Positions 18,895 through 28,304 are shown, counted from the first letter of the stretch. The stretch is DNA of 64,000 nucleotides from Tuberibacillus sp. Marseille-P3662 (GCF_900178005.1 NZ_FXBS01000006.1:620001-684000); one strand, 5' to 3'. A program made the numbers and translations. Notes: generated from the letters alone by a model not told the origin.

Positions 18895-20196
18895 ATGAGG
18901 CGTTCGGACTTCTTTAGAAAGGTGACAGGCATGATTCTCCTTGGCTTCTTATTGAGCCTTGGATTTTTTCAACCCATTAAAGAATATTTCCATATACCCC
19001 AAGAAATAACACTTTTTAATAGTGAGTCTTCAACGCTCGCTTCAAGTATACCGGCATCGGCCAACCTTGATGTTACTGATCAGAACATTGCGGCTGCATC
19101 AGCAACAAAGGATCAAGTTCAAATGACGGGAAAAAAGACAGGGGACACTGAGATGACTGTATCAGTCGGTAACGTTCCTGTAAAAAAAGTCGATGTGAAA
19201 GTGTCACCTGATTTAAAATTGGTTCCAGGAGGGCAATCAGTCGGTGTACAACTTAGTTCGAAGGGTGTCATGGTTGTAGGATTTCATTTAATTAAAACCC
19301 AGCAAGGTGAAAAATCACCCGGCGAAAAAGCAGGTATACAAGTCGGGGACATCATTACTAAAATCAATGGCAATCAAATTGAAAGCATGTCAGACGTTAA
19401 AAAGTATGTGAGGCAATCTGGTGAATCAGGCGAACCACTCAAATTAACGGTCAAGCGTCATGACAAGGTTGTTAAGAAGGAACTGCAACCTGTTAAGGAT
19501 AAACAAAGTCAGAAGTACCGAATTGGTATCTATATTCGTGATTCGGCAGCAGGGATTGGTACGTTAACCTTCTACGATCCCAAATCCGGAAAATATGGCG
19601 CTCTCGGTCACGTGATTTCAGATATGGATACGAAGGAACCGATTGTCGCCGATGATGGAAAAATTGTTAAGTCTGAAATAACCGCGATTGATAAAGGCGA
19701 AGATGGTCAACCAGGAGAAAAAATTGCTCAGATTAAGTCAGATGGTAAGGCTATAGGTAATATTACTAAAAATACACCATTTGGTATTTATGGTGAACTC
19801 AATCAAGAACTTAAGAAAAGCCAATTCAATAAGCCAATGCCAATTGCCTTACCGAAGGAAGTTAAAGAGGGTCCGGCAAAAATATTAACGGTTATAGACG
19901 GAAATAAAATTCAGGCTTTTGATGTTAAAGTCGTGAACTCCATCTCGCAGAAATTCCCTGCAACCAAAGGCATGGTGATCAAAATCACTGATCCTAAATT
20001 ATTGGATAAAACCGGCGGTATTGTTCAGGGGATGAGCGGCAGTCCGATTATTCAAGATGGAAAAATAATTGGCGCTGTGACTCACGTTTTCGTTAATGAC
20101 AGTACTCAAGGCTATGGCGTTCATATCGAATGGATGCTGAAAGAGGCGGGTATTGACATTTATAAAGATGATCAAGGCAGAAAAGAAGCGAGCTGA
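18895..20196 (+). CDS. spoIVB: SpoIVB serine peptidase
   Basis: Forespore-made protease secreted into the space between the membranes, where it cleaves SpoIVFA and so triggers pro-sigma-K processing. The 433-aa protein has an N-terminal signal-anchor (about residues 10-26), a PDZ domain (about 110-200, with [20 protein letters not shown]), and an S55 peptidase domain with GHVISD (His239) and GMSGSPI (Ser381/Ser383 region). It lies directly after recN, as in B. subtilis; spo0A follows, but separated by a Nudix gene and repeats. Confidence 0.96.
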   Translation: MRRSDFFRKVTGMILLGFLLSLGFFQPIKEYFHIPQEITLFNSESSTLASSIPASANLDVTDQNIAAASATKDQVQMTGKKTGDTEMTVSVGNVPVKKVDVKVSPDLKLVPGGQSVGVQLSSKGVMVVGFHLIKTQQGEKSPGEKAGIQVGDIITKINGNQIESMSDVKKYVRQSGESGEPLKLTVKRHDKVVKKELQPVKDKQSQKYRIGIYIRDSAAGIGTLTFYDPKSGKYGALGHVISDMDTKEPIVADDGKIVKSEITAIDKGEDGQPGEKIAQIKSDGKAIGNITKNTPFGIYGELNQELKKSQFNKPMPIALPKEVKEGPAKILTVIDGNKIQAFDVKVVNSISQKFPATKGMVIKITDPKLLDKTGGIVQGMSGSPIIQDGKIIGAVTHVFVNDSTQGYGVHIEWMLKEAGIDIYKDDQGRKEAS

Positions 20197-20217
20197 TCCA
20201 AGCTCCTTCTTTTTTTT
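20185..20217 (+). terminator. Terminator after spoIVB
   Basis: Imperfect stem GAAGCGAGCT / AGCTCCTTC overlapping the stop codon, then nine T. Confidence 0.85.
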
Positions 20218-20245
20218 GCTATCTGGTTTTGAATGATAAAAATTA

Positions 20246-20358
20246 TTGGAACGATTGACGCTTATTTTGGAACGGTTCGGGTTGAATCTGGAACGGTGAA
20301 TGCCCGTTTTGGAACGGTCAAGGCTCAATTTGGAACGATGAAAACATTCCTAGGAACG
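20246..20358. repeat. Six 21-bp-spaced GGAACG repeats
   Basis: The core TGGAACG (AGGAACG in the last copy) occurs at 20247, 20268, 20289, 20310, 20331 and 20352, exactly every 21 bp, mostly as TTTGGAACGGT or TTGGAACGAT. The intervening 14 bp differ. The minus strand can be read through part of it as heptads containing Arg-Ser, but no ribosome site supports a gene. Confidence 0.9.
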
Positions 20359-20662
20359 ACCGGTTTTTGAACGCCAGCCGTCAAATAAGCAACGCTCAAG
20401 AACAAAAGGGATAAAATATGGAGAACTTTTGGGACGCATTTTGCGTCTTTTTTTAATGTGAAATTGCCGACGATGCCTTGGCAGGGATCTACAATATGAG
20501 TGGAGAAGTTGGTTGAAGCATGATATTGATTTAGAGCAGTGCTTTCACTTAAAAGAAGCTATAAACGAAAACGAAAAGAAATATAAATAGAGGGGATATT
20601 GAATTGTTGAGGCATAGAGAAGTTAATTGAAGCAGGAGTTTAGCAGGGGAGGAAGAACAAAC
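20359..20662 (+). other. Intergenic region with terminator and a possible gene remnant
   Basis: GACGC-atttt-GCGTC followed by seven T (20433-20454) is a terminator. A 12-codon reading frame (ATG at 20418, after AAAGGG) runs through this hairpin to a TAA. The stretch at about 20460-20590 is open in one frame without a start, encoding ...LKHDIDLEQCFHLKEAINEN..., and may be the tail of a lost gene. Confidence 0.5.
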
Positions 20663-21130
20663 ATGGATGCCGTATTTGAAACTGAACAATCAATTTTTAA
20701 TTATCGTGTAGCAGGAGTTTGGATAGAAGGGGATCATGTATTGTTACATAAGGCAGTAGACGATGATCATTGGGCACTTCCTGGGGGCAGAGTCAAAATT
20801 GCCGAAGAATCTGAAACAAGTATTAAAAGAGAAATGGTTGAAGAACTTGGCATCGAAGTTAAGGTTAATCATACCATTTGGATCATTGAAAACTTCTTTA
20901 ACTTCGGTTCAAGAGACTATCACGAAATTGGATTTTATTATAACATTTCACCGGTTGATCGTTCATCTCACCTTACAACCGATGCTTTTTACGGACTTGA
21001 GGGAGAACGGCTCATTTATCAATGGGTCCCCATTGAAGAACTGAACAATCTTATCTTATATCCCGTCTTTTTAACAGCAGCTTTAAAAGACATACCTACG
21101 CATACGGAACATTTGGTTGTTAGACAATAA
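20663..21130 (+). CDS. Nudix hydrolase
   Basis: The 155-aa protein has a perfect Nudix box: GRVKIAEESETSIKREMVEE followed by LGI, matching Gx5Ex7REUxEExGU. These enzymes hydrolyse nucleoside-diphosphate-linked compounds; the substrate cannot be told from sequence. ATG 20663 has GGGGAGGAA 8 bp upstream. Its position between spoIVB and spo0A is not the B. subtilis arrangement, suggesting insertion of a local gene. Confidence 0.93.
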   Translation: MDAVFETEQSIFNYRVAGVWIEGDHVLLHKAVDDDHWALPGGRVKIAEESETSIKREMVEELGIEVKVNHTIWIIENFFNFGSRDYHEIGFYYNISPVDRSSHLTTDAFYGLEGERLIYQWVPIEELNNLILYPVFLTAALKDIPTHTEHLVVRQ

Positions 21131-21474
21131 ATTCAAACGATGTTTGGAGGATTAAAATAAATATTGCTCATTTTTATCCTTTTCTAGAAAACTCGAATGT
21201 AACGGATAAAAATGGCGTTAATTGGCTACTTTATTATCAAAAATAGTAGTTCAAAAGTGACCTATTTGATAAGAGCGAGTTAAGGGTTTAGCTCGCTCTT
21301 TAAGATTTTTCGACAAGCGTGTTGATTATTGACTCTATTCGTCGAAAAAACGAGTATTTGGGAGAAAACAAGAGTAAAATCGAAAAAACCTAGAAATTTT
21401 GAAAAACAGAAAAGGAATTCTTTTATTTTTGTCGAAACTGTATTATGGGAAAATAAGCTTGAGGAGGAACTGCA
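21131..21474 (+). promoter_or_regulatory. spo0A upstream region: terminator and 0A boxes
   Basis: A terminator-like stem AAGAGCGAG / CTCGCTCTT lies at 21271-21300. Spo0A-binding (0A box, TGTCGAA) matches: TTCGACA at 21309-21315 (minus), CGTCGAA at 21340-21346 (one mismatch), TGTCGAA at 21430-21436 (plus). AAAGGAATT at 21411-21419 with GTCGAAACT at 21431 resembles a sigma-H promoter overlapping the last box. B. subtilis spo0A is also autoregulated and has a sigma-H promoter. Confidence 0.65.
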
Positions 21475-22284
21475 TTGGAAAAAATTAAAGTGGTTTTAAC
21501 GGATGATAATCAGGAACTCACAACGTTGATTCAAGAGTATATGTCCACACAGGAAGATATTGAAATTGTTGGAACAGCCTTTAATGGGCAAGAATGTCTG
21601 TCCGTTATACAAGACACGAAACCAGATGTTCTTGTATTAGATATTATTATGCCTCATTTGGACGGTCTCGGAGTTTTGGAACATATCCGTAGTGATGGAT
21701 CAATGCCGCAGCCGAATATTATTATGTTAACGGCGTTTGGACAAGAAGATGTGACTAAAAAAGCGGTTGAGTTTGGGGCTTCTTATTTTATTTTAAAGCC
21801 ATTTGACATGGAAAACTTGGCGAATAACATTCGGCAGGTCAACGGGAATAAGACACCGTTAATGCAAACGGGTCGCAGTGTTGCCGAAAGCATGGTACAG
21901 GGAACGAATGTTGAATCTAAGCCAAAAACCCAAAATCTCGACGCCAGCATCACAAATATTATTCACGAAATCGGTGTTCCAGCGCATATTAAAGGCTATA
22001 TGTATTTACGTGAAGCGATTTCCATGGTTTATAAAGACATTGAGTTACTAGGTTCCATTACTAAAGTCCTTTATCCAGATATTGCGAAAAAGTACAAAAC
22101 GACATCAAGCCGCGTCGAACGCGCGATTCGTCACGCTATTGAAGTAGCATGGAGTCGCGGCAACATCGAATCGATCTCGAAAATGTTCGGCTATACGGTT
22201 TCCATGTCGAAGGCGAAACCTACAAACAGTGAATTTATTGCGATGGTCGCTGACAAACTGAGGATTGAACATAAGGCGGTATAA
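21475..22284 (+). CDS. spo0A: Sporulation master response regulator Spo0A
   Basis: Phosphorelay-controlled regulator that starts sporulation. The 269-aa protein has a receiver domain (about residues 1-125) with acidic DD pocket (TDDNQE), phospho-acceptor Asp56 in [26 protein letters not shown] and KPFDMENL. A variable linker follows, then the DNA-binding domain nearly identical to B. subtilis ([39 protein letters not shown]). The TTG start has GAGGAGGA upstream. Confidence 0.98.
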   Translation: MEKIKVVLTDDNQELTTLIQEYMSTQEDIEIVGTAFNGQECLSVIQDTKPDVLVLDIIMPHLDGLGVLEHIRSDGSMPQPNIIMLTAFGQEDVTKKAVEFGASYFILKPFDMENLANNIRQVNGNKTPLMQTGRSVAESMVQGTNVESKPKTQNLDASITNIIHEIGVPAHIKGYMYLREAISMVYKDIELLGSITKVLYPDIAKKYKTTSSRVERAIRHAIEVAWSRGNIESISKMFGYTVSMSKAKPTNSEFIAMVADKLRIEHKAV

Positions 22285-22415
22285 CTCATAGAATCTTACA
22301 TAAATGACTATTGAAGCAAAGCACTTTATGGCAGAGTTCAGAGCTCTGCCTTTCCTTGAGTTAAACGAATGTATGTAGCAGGATTATAAAAAGCGATAGA
22401 TGTCGCTGCGACTTT

Positions 22416-22967
22416 TTAATGATCATTAGGCATACCTGGTGGATAATAGTGGGGTGGAACCTTTATCCAGCCTCGCTTACGCATGAACACTTTCATTTCC
22501 GCACCGAATACAGCTTTTTCAGCTTGAAACTCCATAAACATGAGTGAAACATCACTTCTTATGGCTTGGGTAGATGCTGTAGCGCATAATGTCGTTGCAT
22601 AAGCTGTTTTTATTGAAATACCGTTTGCAATTTCATCGTCCGTTAATTTGACACCTAAAGGAATGTCTTTTGGGTTGGAATCTGGCTTGTTTTCTGGCAT
22701 TGGCGGTAAAGTGACGCCTTCTTTTAGCATGAAATTTTCTATCCGCTTTGTTTGTGTTTGACATTCTTTTTTACTTTTTTGAAGAACCTGCCTCAGTTCA
22801 TCATCTGTGGTCGTATTTAGGGCTGCTTTCATATACATTTCCGCTTCATTAATAGTTGTATAATAAAACCAACAATAATAAACTTCACCTACATGTAAGG
22901 GTTGCTTGGGTTCATTGTCAACAAGGGTTTTCATTGTCTTCAAAGCCGCTTCAATTGGATTAGCCAT
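22416..22967 (-). CDS. DUF3231 family protein
   Basis: The 183-aa protein resembles DUF3231, ferritin-like helical proteins common in spore formers and distantly related to coat protein CotF. It shows an EVYYCWFYYTTINEAEMYM region, KLTDDEIANGISIKTAYATT, and a C-terminal MFMEFQAEKAVFGAEMKVFM then RGWIKVPPHY, ending in a Pro-rich tail. The start at 22967 has CGGAGG about 6 bp upstream; an earlier in-frame ATG overlaps this site. Function unknown. Confidence 0.85.
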   Translation of the reverse strand: MANPIEAALKTMKTLVDNEPKQPLHVGEVYYCWFYYTTINEAEMYMKAALNTTTDDELRQVLQKSKKECQTQTKRIENFMLKEGVTLPPMPENKPDSNPKDIPLGVKLTDDEIANGISIKTAYATTLCATASTQAIRSDVSLMFMEFQAEKAVFGAEMKVFMRKRGWIKVPPHYYPPGMPNDH

Positions 22968-23038
22968 GCTTAAGCCTCCGTACATTTTAAAAAATTTTTT
23001 CGCTGTGTACGATATTCGTGTTAGATTGGAAAGATGCT

Positions 23039-23164
23039 TTAACGTTTCTTTCTGATCGTGTTAATAATCCAAAGCGTTTGTAGAAACGAGGCAATCATTG
23101 CTATTGCTGTTTGGACGACGTTTAGTTTTCTGTTTTGTTGTCTATTTGTAAACAATTTTATCAC
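23039..23164 (-). CDS. Possible 41-aa small basic protein
   Basis: Within the 404-bp gap between two genes, the minus strand reads from GTG 23164 (site AAGGAAGGTG 8 bp upstream) to TAA at 23039. The product begins MIKLFTNRQQNRKLN, has a central hydrophobic stretch (TAIAMIASFLQTLWII) and ends NTIRKKR. The opposite strand also has an open frame here (GTG 23058) but lacks a ribosome site. I see no family. The rest of the gap holds nothing clear. Confidence 0.35.
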   Translation of the reverse strand: MIKLFTNRQQNRKLNVVQTAIAMIASFLQTLWIINTIRKKR

Positions 23165-23371
23165 CAATAACACCTTCCTTGCCGTTATACCTAAAATTAG
23201 TTTGCCCATACTGTTTATCGAAATATGCAAATTTATCATGGCGTTTGTTTTTCGTTTTACAAATCGCTATGACTTTATGGAGCCAAAAAACTTGAAATCA
23301 CGCCTATAACCTTTTATCATCATACTCAATGAGCCACATTTACTTGATGTTTTTGATAGGAGGAAGAAACA

Positions 23372-23575
23372 ATGGAAGATAAAATAGCAATAACTTCTGG
23401 TGATGTTGAAATAATATATAATATGGCGACAACGTTGTTTCAGGCGTTATCTATGGGTGAAACCTTGACTTCTGAAGAGCAGGAGTTATTGAGAAAATTA
23501 TTTGACAGCGTTAGCGAAGAAGAGCAACAAGAGTTAGAGTCTACATATGATCAGGTTGTGAACTATTTCAGATAA
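23372..23575 (+). CDS. Small acidic protein of unknown function
   Basis: A 67-aa acidic helical protein (MEDKIAITSGDVEIIYNMAT, then LTSEEQELLRKLFDSVSEEE). A good AGGAGGAA site precedes the ATG and a strong palindromic terminator follows. No membrane segment or known motif was recognised. It is monocistronic. Confidence 0.75.
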   Translation: MEDKIAITSGDVEIIYNMATTLFQALSMGETLTSEEQELLRKLFDSVSEEEQQELESTYDQVVNYFR

Positions 23576-23581
23576 ATAATT

Positions 23582-23614
23582 AAAAGGGCTTGGATGATCA
23601 TCCAAGCCCTTTTA
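23582..23614. terminator. Bidirectional terminator
   Basis: Perfect 32-bp palindrome AAAAGGGCTTGGATGA / TCATCCAAGCCCTTTT between convergent genes, with T on both sides. Confidence 0.92.
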
Positions 23615-24640
23615 TTAGGAATTTCTATGTTTCTGTGCTTTATTCTGGAGTTCCTCGATCACGTCATGCAAAGACAGCAATTCATATAAAAGTACCAGGC
23701 GCTCAGAAAAATGGTGTCTGTATAGGTCACTCTGCGTACAATTTTCATGTTCTCGAATATGAACAAAAAGATCATCCAATTGTTCGACCAAGACATAGTG
23801 CTTGTCGGATATGCCTTCGCCAAGATTTTGATAGATTTCGCCAAGGGAACATCCAACTTTTTTAATTAATGCTTTCTCAGATTCAGTGTAAGCATCTTCA
23901 GGCAAATCAATATAGATCATGTTACCTATGTGGTACATGACTTTTTGTAATTGTTCAAGGATGCGCTGATCACGATTCAATGTGTACAATTCTTCAGTAG
24001 AGCGGCGATGAAAACGGGTTTCATTCTGCTGGTAGCGAACGAGACGAAAGGCGCGCTCCAAATCATGATTTAAATTTTGGTATTTCGTCATCGTTTGTTC
24101 ACATTGACCCAGTTCATTCGTGAAATATCGATTAAGAATATCGCCCGTCTCATAGTAGATGGTTGTAATTGACTTTTGAATCATTTGCAAGTACTTTGGT
24201 GGCAAAATAAAGTAATTAATCAGTGTGGCCACTGTTATCCCCGTTAATGTCGTAGCGAGACGAATCATAAACGAATCTAAGTAATTCCCATAAGTTTCCG
24301 GAATCATGGCGACAGCCGTTAATACAGCTACGATCATACCAACGTGCAATTTCAAGATATGACAGGTGATTAAGGTTAAACAAGCTGCTAATGTATAGGT
24401 TATGGCATGTTCTTGTAGAATGAATTCAAAAAACATTGCATAAGCAGCACCGATTGCTGATGCCGGGAATCGTATAAGTCCTTTTTTTATGGAGTCCGCG
24501 GATGTAGGCTCAATTGATACGATTGCAGCAACAACCGCGAACATAGGTGGCCAATGCAGCCATTCACAGATATAGGCTGTAATTAACGCAGCAAGACACG
24601 TTTTTATAATACGATTACCGATCCAATGACTGACATTCAT
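23615..24640 (-). CDS. Aromatic acid exporter (ArAE/FUSC) family protein
   Basis: The 341-aa protein has about five to six N-terminal membrane helices (about residues 1-145, including MFAVVAAIVSIEPTSADSIK and VGMIVAVLTAVAMIPETYGN) and a helical cytosolic C-terminal half. This matches the B. subtilis YqjA type (DUF939, aromatic acid exporter). The substrate is unknown. ATG 24640 is chosen because MNVSHWIGNRIIKT follows a TTTGGAGATGG site; an upstream ATG at 24670 overlaps the preceding gene. Confidence 0.85.
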   Translation of the reverse strand: MNVSHWIGNRIIKTCLAALITAYICEWLHWPPMFAVVAAIVSIEPTSADSIKKGLIRFPASAIGAAYAMFFEFILQEHAITYTLAACLTLITCHILKLHVGMIVAVLTAVAMIPETYGNYLDSFMIRLATTLTGITVATLINYFILPPKYLQMIQKSITTIYYETGDILNRYFTNELGQCEQTMTKYQNLNHDLERAFRLVRYQQNETRFHRRSTEELYTLNRDQRILEQLQKVMYHIGNMIYIDLPEDAYTESEKALIKKVGCSLGEIYQNLGEGISDKHYVLVEQLDDLFVHIREHENCTQSDLYRHHFSERLVLLYELLSLHDVIEELQNKAQKHRNS

Positions 24641-24669
24641 TCGTTTCCATCTCCAAAACTTGGTGTTCA

Positions 24670-25758
24670 TTAATGATCGCGTTGACCTTCCTGACTAGGG
24701 TGCTCTTGGTAAAAAATATCTTGAGACGGCAAAGCCAATTTCACGCCATTCCTATCAAGAATGGCCATAATCTTAAGATTAATATCTTCTCGGACACTTA
24801 ACCATTTGTCCCAATTGGTGCTTTTAGTAAAAAAGTACAATAATATATCGTGACTTGATGGATTAAACTCGTAAAAATGGACATAAAACTCTGGGTCAAT
24901 ATCATCATGATCATGAAGCAGACTGCGTATATCGTCTGAACATTGCTTAATTAACTGTGGTTCCGTGTGGTAGTGGAGGCGCAAATGAAAATAAATTTGC
25001 CGCTTCCCCATTCGCGACCAGTTAGTAATAGGATCATTGGCTAATGTAGAATTTGGAACTGTTACTAAGGATTGTTCGAAGGTCCTCACTTTTGTTGAAC
25101 GAAAATTAATATCTTCAATAATCCCTTGGACTGAGGGTGTTTCAATCCAATCGCCGATTGTAAATGGTGTTTCCGTGATAATGATAATACCGCCGAACAT
25201 ATTGCTTAAAGTATCCTTAGCTGCTAAAGCGATGGCTAATCCGCCGAGCCCCATTCCAGCCACTAATCCGTTAATGGGATATCCCCACTCATACGCAATG
25301 ATGGTAATTACAAGGACAATAATGGTTAATTTAGACACCTTTGTAATAAACGGTGTGACAATTTGATCAAATTTAAAATTGTATTTGGTTTTGACACGAT
25401 AGAAAATGTCATGAACGGATGTGTCAGCCAAATTATAGAGTCCCCAACCGACCAGTCCGATCAAGATGGTTCGAAACAAGTGGGAAATCAACATGTCAAT
25501 ATCAGCCGAAAAAGGAAGATAGGTTAATGAAAAATAAATGCCCAGCCATTTAAATGCAAAATTTAATGGACGGTGAAAAGCGGTCAGTATCCTGTTATCC
25601 CAATCGGTTTTTGTACGTGTTGTTAGGTTCGTAAAAAATTTAAGAAAAACCTTTGAGATAGGTGCGCTTAAAAACCAAAATAAGATAAAAATGAGGACGG
25701 CGATACCGATATTGACGAAATTAAATGACTGAAACCAATTTACAAGATCGTCGATCAT
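24670..25758 (-). CDS. MscS-family mechanosensitive channel
   Basis: A 362-aa small-conductance mechanosensitive channel homologue. About four hydrophobic segments lie before the pore-lining helix with the Gly/Ala pattern GMGLGGLAIALAAKDTLSNM (about residues 165-185). The beta domain follows (GDWIETPSVQGIIEDINFRS, RTFEQSLVTVPNS) and a C-terminal alpha/beta domain. ATG 25758 has GGAG 8 bp upstream. It lies 29 bp upstream of the ArAE gene start, so the two are probably co-transcribed. Confidence 0.92.
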   Translation of the reverse strand: MIDDLVNWFQSFNFVNIGIAVLIFILFWFLSAPISKVFLKFFTNLTTRTKTDWDNRILTAFHRPLNFAFKWLGIYFSLTYLPFSADIDMLISHLFRTILIGLVGWGLYNLADTSVHDIFYRVKTKYNFKFDQIVTPFITKVSKLTIIVLVITIIAYEWGYPINGLVAGMGLGGLAIALAAKDTLSNMFGGIIIITETPFTIGDWIETPSVQGIIEDINFRSTKVRTFEQSLVTVPNSTLANDPITNWSRMGKRQIYFHLRLHYHTEPQLIKQCSDDIRSLLHDHDDIDPEFYVHFYEFNPSSHDILLYFFTKSTNWDKWLSVREDINLKIMAILDRNGVKLALPSQDIFYQEHPSQEGQRDH

Positions 25759-25798
25759 ACCAAAACTCCATTCAAGTAGCGAAATGAAGCCGCAACAT

Positions 25799-26041
25799 TT
25801 AGCGGCCTTTATTTTTATAACGTTTAGAAACATAGTTGCGTTTTCGGTCACGGTACAAAATCCAACCAGCAACGAACGCGATCCCTACTATGAATACAAT
25901 GAACCCGACTAGAAATTGCAACCATAAAAAAGGGTAGGGAACGTTTAATAAGTTAAATAGGGTATCACGCATTAATTTAACGCCATAAACAGCAAGGATA
26001 CCGGGAAAAACTAAAATAATCAAGGCCATCAATCGGGTCAT
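25799..26041 (-). CDS. DUF2627 membrane protein (YqzF-like)
   Basis: The 80-aa protein has two hydrophobic helices (ALIILVFPGILAVYGVKLM; FLVGFIVFIVGIAFVAGWIL) and a very basic tail (RDRKRNYVSKRYKNKGR). It matches DUF2627/YqzF, which also neighbours bkdR in B. subtilis. It lies divergent to bkdR and upstream of the MscS gene. Function unknown. Confidence 0.88.
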   Translation of the reverse strand: MTRLMALIILVFPGILAVYGVKLMRDTLFNLLNVPYPFLWLQFLVGFIVFIVGIAFVAGWILYRDRKRNYVSKRYKNKGR

Positions 26042-26170
26042 AAACAGTCACCTATTTTCTCAGACTCTAGTTGTTATTTTAGACAAGTTTCAGCACACTG
26101 TCCATTGTATGAAAAGAAATTCTCGGATATAATATAGGTATGAAAAAACTTGCAAAGGTGGTGACTGTCC

Positions 26171-28237
26171 ATGAAAACAGTTGCCATTATTGGCGGCACA
26201 GATCAAGCGTTAAGATTAATGACGGCATTTTCAACCCATGATAATATTTCAATCCAATGGTTGATTGTTTCGGATTCAGCTGATCCTGCCATCTCGTATG
26301 CTGAAAATCAAGGTATTAAAATATCTCACAATTGGGAACGTGTCATTGCTGATTCGATTGATTTGATCGTTTTTACGGTACCGAACCATCCTAAATTCAT
26401 GTCAATCGCCCAGAATAAAGGGAATGGCAGTGTTATTATTCCTTATCAAGTAGTTGAACAGATGACCAAATTAGTTGATGAAAAGGAAGCTCTCATTCAA
26501 CAATTGAAGGATCAAACGTATCAACAAACGATGATTTTAACCTTGACTCAGGATGCTATGATTGCGATCGATGTGAATGAACAAGTGACCGTTTTTAATC
26601 CTAGTGCCGAGCGTATGACGGGCTTATCGCATCAAGATGTTATGGGTCGGGCAATTCAAGAAGTTATGCCGACGTCAAAGTTGCCACGGGTTTTGGCATC
26701 GGGTCAATCTGAAGTGAATCAGGGCCAAGATCTTGATAACGGAACCAAAATTATTACAACTCGGCAGCCGATACGTGCTCATGATGGCTTCATCTATGGC
26801 GCTTTTGCAGTGTTCAAGGATATTACAGAGGTTGAGCAACTGGCTGAAGAAGTCACGAATCTGAAAAGTATTCAAACTATGTTGAATGCAGTTATTCAGT
26901 CTTCAGAAGAAGCGATTTCTGTTGTTGATGAGCACGGTAAAGGGATCATGATTAATCCTGCTTATACGAGAATGACTGGATTAACGGAAGAAGATGTTAT
27001 CGGGAAACCGGCAACAGCGGATATTTCCGAAGGGGCCAGCATGCATATGAAAGTCTTACAAACACGTAAGCCGGTCAGAGGCGTCCGCATGAAGGTTGGA
27101 CAAGCCAGAAAAGATGTCATTGTTAACGTCGCTCCTATTATTGTGAATGGCAAGTTAAAAGGCAGCGTGGGGATTATCCATGACATGTCAGAAATCACGA
27201 ATATGACAAAGGAACTGAACCGTGCCCGACAAATTATCCGAACATTGGAAGCGAAATATTCATTTGATGACATTAAGGGTCACTCCGAGGAAATTGAGCT
27301 CGTCATTGAACAAGCTAAATTAGCGGCTACGACACCAGTAACGATTTTATTACGCGGTGAATCAGGCACGGGCAAAGAGTTATTCGCTCACGCGATACAT
27401 AATGCTAGCAAACGAAAATATAACAAATTTGTTCGCGTCAATGGTGCGGCTATTTCGGAACACTTATTGGAAAGTGAATTGTTTGGGTATGAAGAAGGGG
27501 CTTTTACGGGTGCTAAGAAAAGCGGCAGACGAGGATATTTTGAAGAGGCGGATGGCGGGAGTTTGTTTCTTGATGAGATCGGTGAATTGTCATTGCAGAT
27601 GCAAGCTAAGTTATTGCGTGTTCTTCAGGAAAAAGAGATTGTTAGAGTTGGCGGCACGAAGCCGATCCCCGTCAATGTACGAGTGATTACAGCGACAAAC
27701 GTTAATCTTGAGAAACGCATCGCTGATGGAGCTTTTCGCGAAGATCTATACTATCGCTTGAATCGAATGCCAATTTTTATTCCGCCCTTAAGGCAACGCA
27801 AGGAGGATCTCGCCCCGTTGAGCCATCATTTGTTAAATAAAATCAACCAAGACTTTGGGCGTAATGTGGAGCGCATCTCAGAGGCGGCACTGGATCAATT
27901 AAAGGTCTATCATTGGCCGGGGAACGTTAGAGAGCTCGAGAATGTCTTGGGCCGAATCGTGATTCACATGGGTTTTCATGAAAATGAAATTATCGCGGGT
28001 CATATCCCCACATTGAAACATGAATCATTGGAGGATACGACACAGCCAATAACGATTGATAGCAATGGTAAATCGCTAAATGCTACAATGGAAACTTACG
28101 AAAAACAAGTGATTCAACAAGCTTTGGCTGAAAATAACGATAATAAAACAAAAACGGCCCAACAGTTAGGCATTTCCGTCCGGGCGCTTTATTACAAATT
28201 GAACAAGCACAACCTTGAAGAAAGTAGCACGCAATAA
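26171..28237 (+). CDS. bkdR: Sigma-54 dependent transcriptional activator BkdR
   Basis: Activates the branched-chain keto-acid operon with sigma-L (sigma-54). The 688-aa protein has an N-terminal sensing region, two PAS domains (about residues 115-230 and 235-345), and an AAA+ domain with Walker A GESGTGKE (about 395), the sigma-54-contact loop GAFTGAKKSGR (about 443-453), Walker B DGGSLFLDEIGEL, and RPLR-type sensor regions (about 360-600). A Fis-type HTH lies at the C-terminus (TKTAQQLGISVRALYYKLNK). It is followed by the matching -24/-12 promoter. Confidence 0.96.
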   Translation: MKTVAIIGGTDQALRLMTAFSTHDNISIQWLIVSDSADPAISYAENQGIKISHNWERVIADSIDLIVFTVPNHPKFMSIAQNKGNGSVIIPYQVVEQMTKLVDEKEALIQQLKDQTYQQTMILTLTQDAMIAIDVNEQVTVFNPSAERMTGLSHQDVMGRAIQEVMPTSKLPRVLASGQSEVNQGQDLDNGTKIITTRQPIRAHDGFIYGAFAVFKDITEVEQLAEEVTNLKSIQTMLNAVIQSSEEAISVVDEHGKGIMINPAYTRMTGLTEEDVIGKPATADISEGASMHMKVLQTRKPVRGVRMKVGQARKDVIVNVAPIIVNGKLKGSVGIIHDMSEITNMTKELNRARQIIRTLEAKYSFDDIKGHSEEIELVIEQAKLAATTPVTILLRGESGTGKELFAHAIHNASKRKYNKFVRVNGAAISEHLLESELFGYEEGAFTGAKKSGRRGYFEEADGGSLFLDEIGELSLQMQAKLLRVLQEKEIVRVGGTKPIPVNVRVITATNVNLEKRIADGAFREDLYYRLNRMPIFIPPLRQRKEDLAPLSHHLLNKINQDFGRNVERISEAALDQLKVYHWPGNVRELENVLGRIVIHMGFHENEIIAGHIPTLKHESLEDTTQPITIDSNGKSLNATMETYEKQVIQQALAENNDNKTKTAQQLGISVRALYYKLNKHNLEESSTQ

Positions 28238-28238
28238 C

Positions 28239-28293
28239 TTGCATGTGTGCAAAATATTGCAGAGATGCGATCATTGAAATGAAGCGCTTTCAT
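28239..28293 (+). promoter_or_regulatory. Candidate BkdR enhancer site and cre-like site
   Basis: TTGCA-tgtg-TGCAA (28239-28252) is a perfect interrupted palindrome just after bkdR and 53 bp upstream of the -24 element, a suitable place for an activator site. AAGCGCTTTCA, ending at 28292, matches 11 of 14 positions of the CcpA cre consensus (TGWAARCGYTWNCW). Both are pattern-based. Confidence 0.45.
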
Positions 28294-28304
28294 AGAAATC
28301 GGAC

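Noticed and set aside
19999-20328. Minus-strand 109-codon frame overlapping the 21-bp repeats and the end of spoIVB
   Set aside because: It is antisense to conserved spoIVB; the repeats make it look like a heptad protein but there is no start context.
20246-20358. CRISPR array
   Set aside because: Conserved cores are only about 7 bp with a 21-bp period and no cas genes; CRISPR repeats are longer with longer spacers.
23058-23309. Plus-strand 83-codon hydrophobic frame
   Set aside because: No ribosome site before its GTG; the opposite strand has a better-supported small frame, and both remain uncertain.
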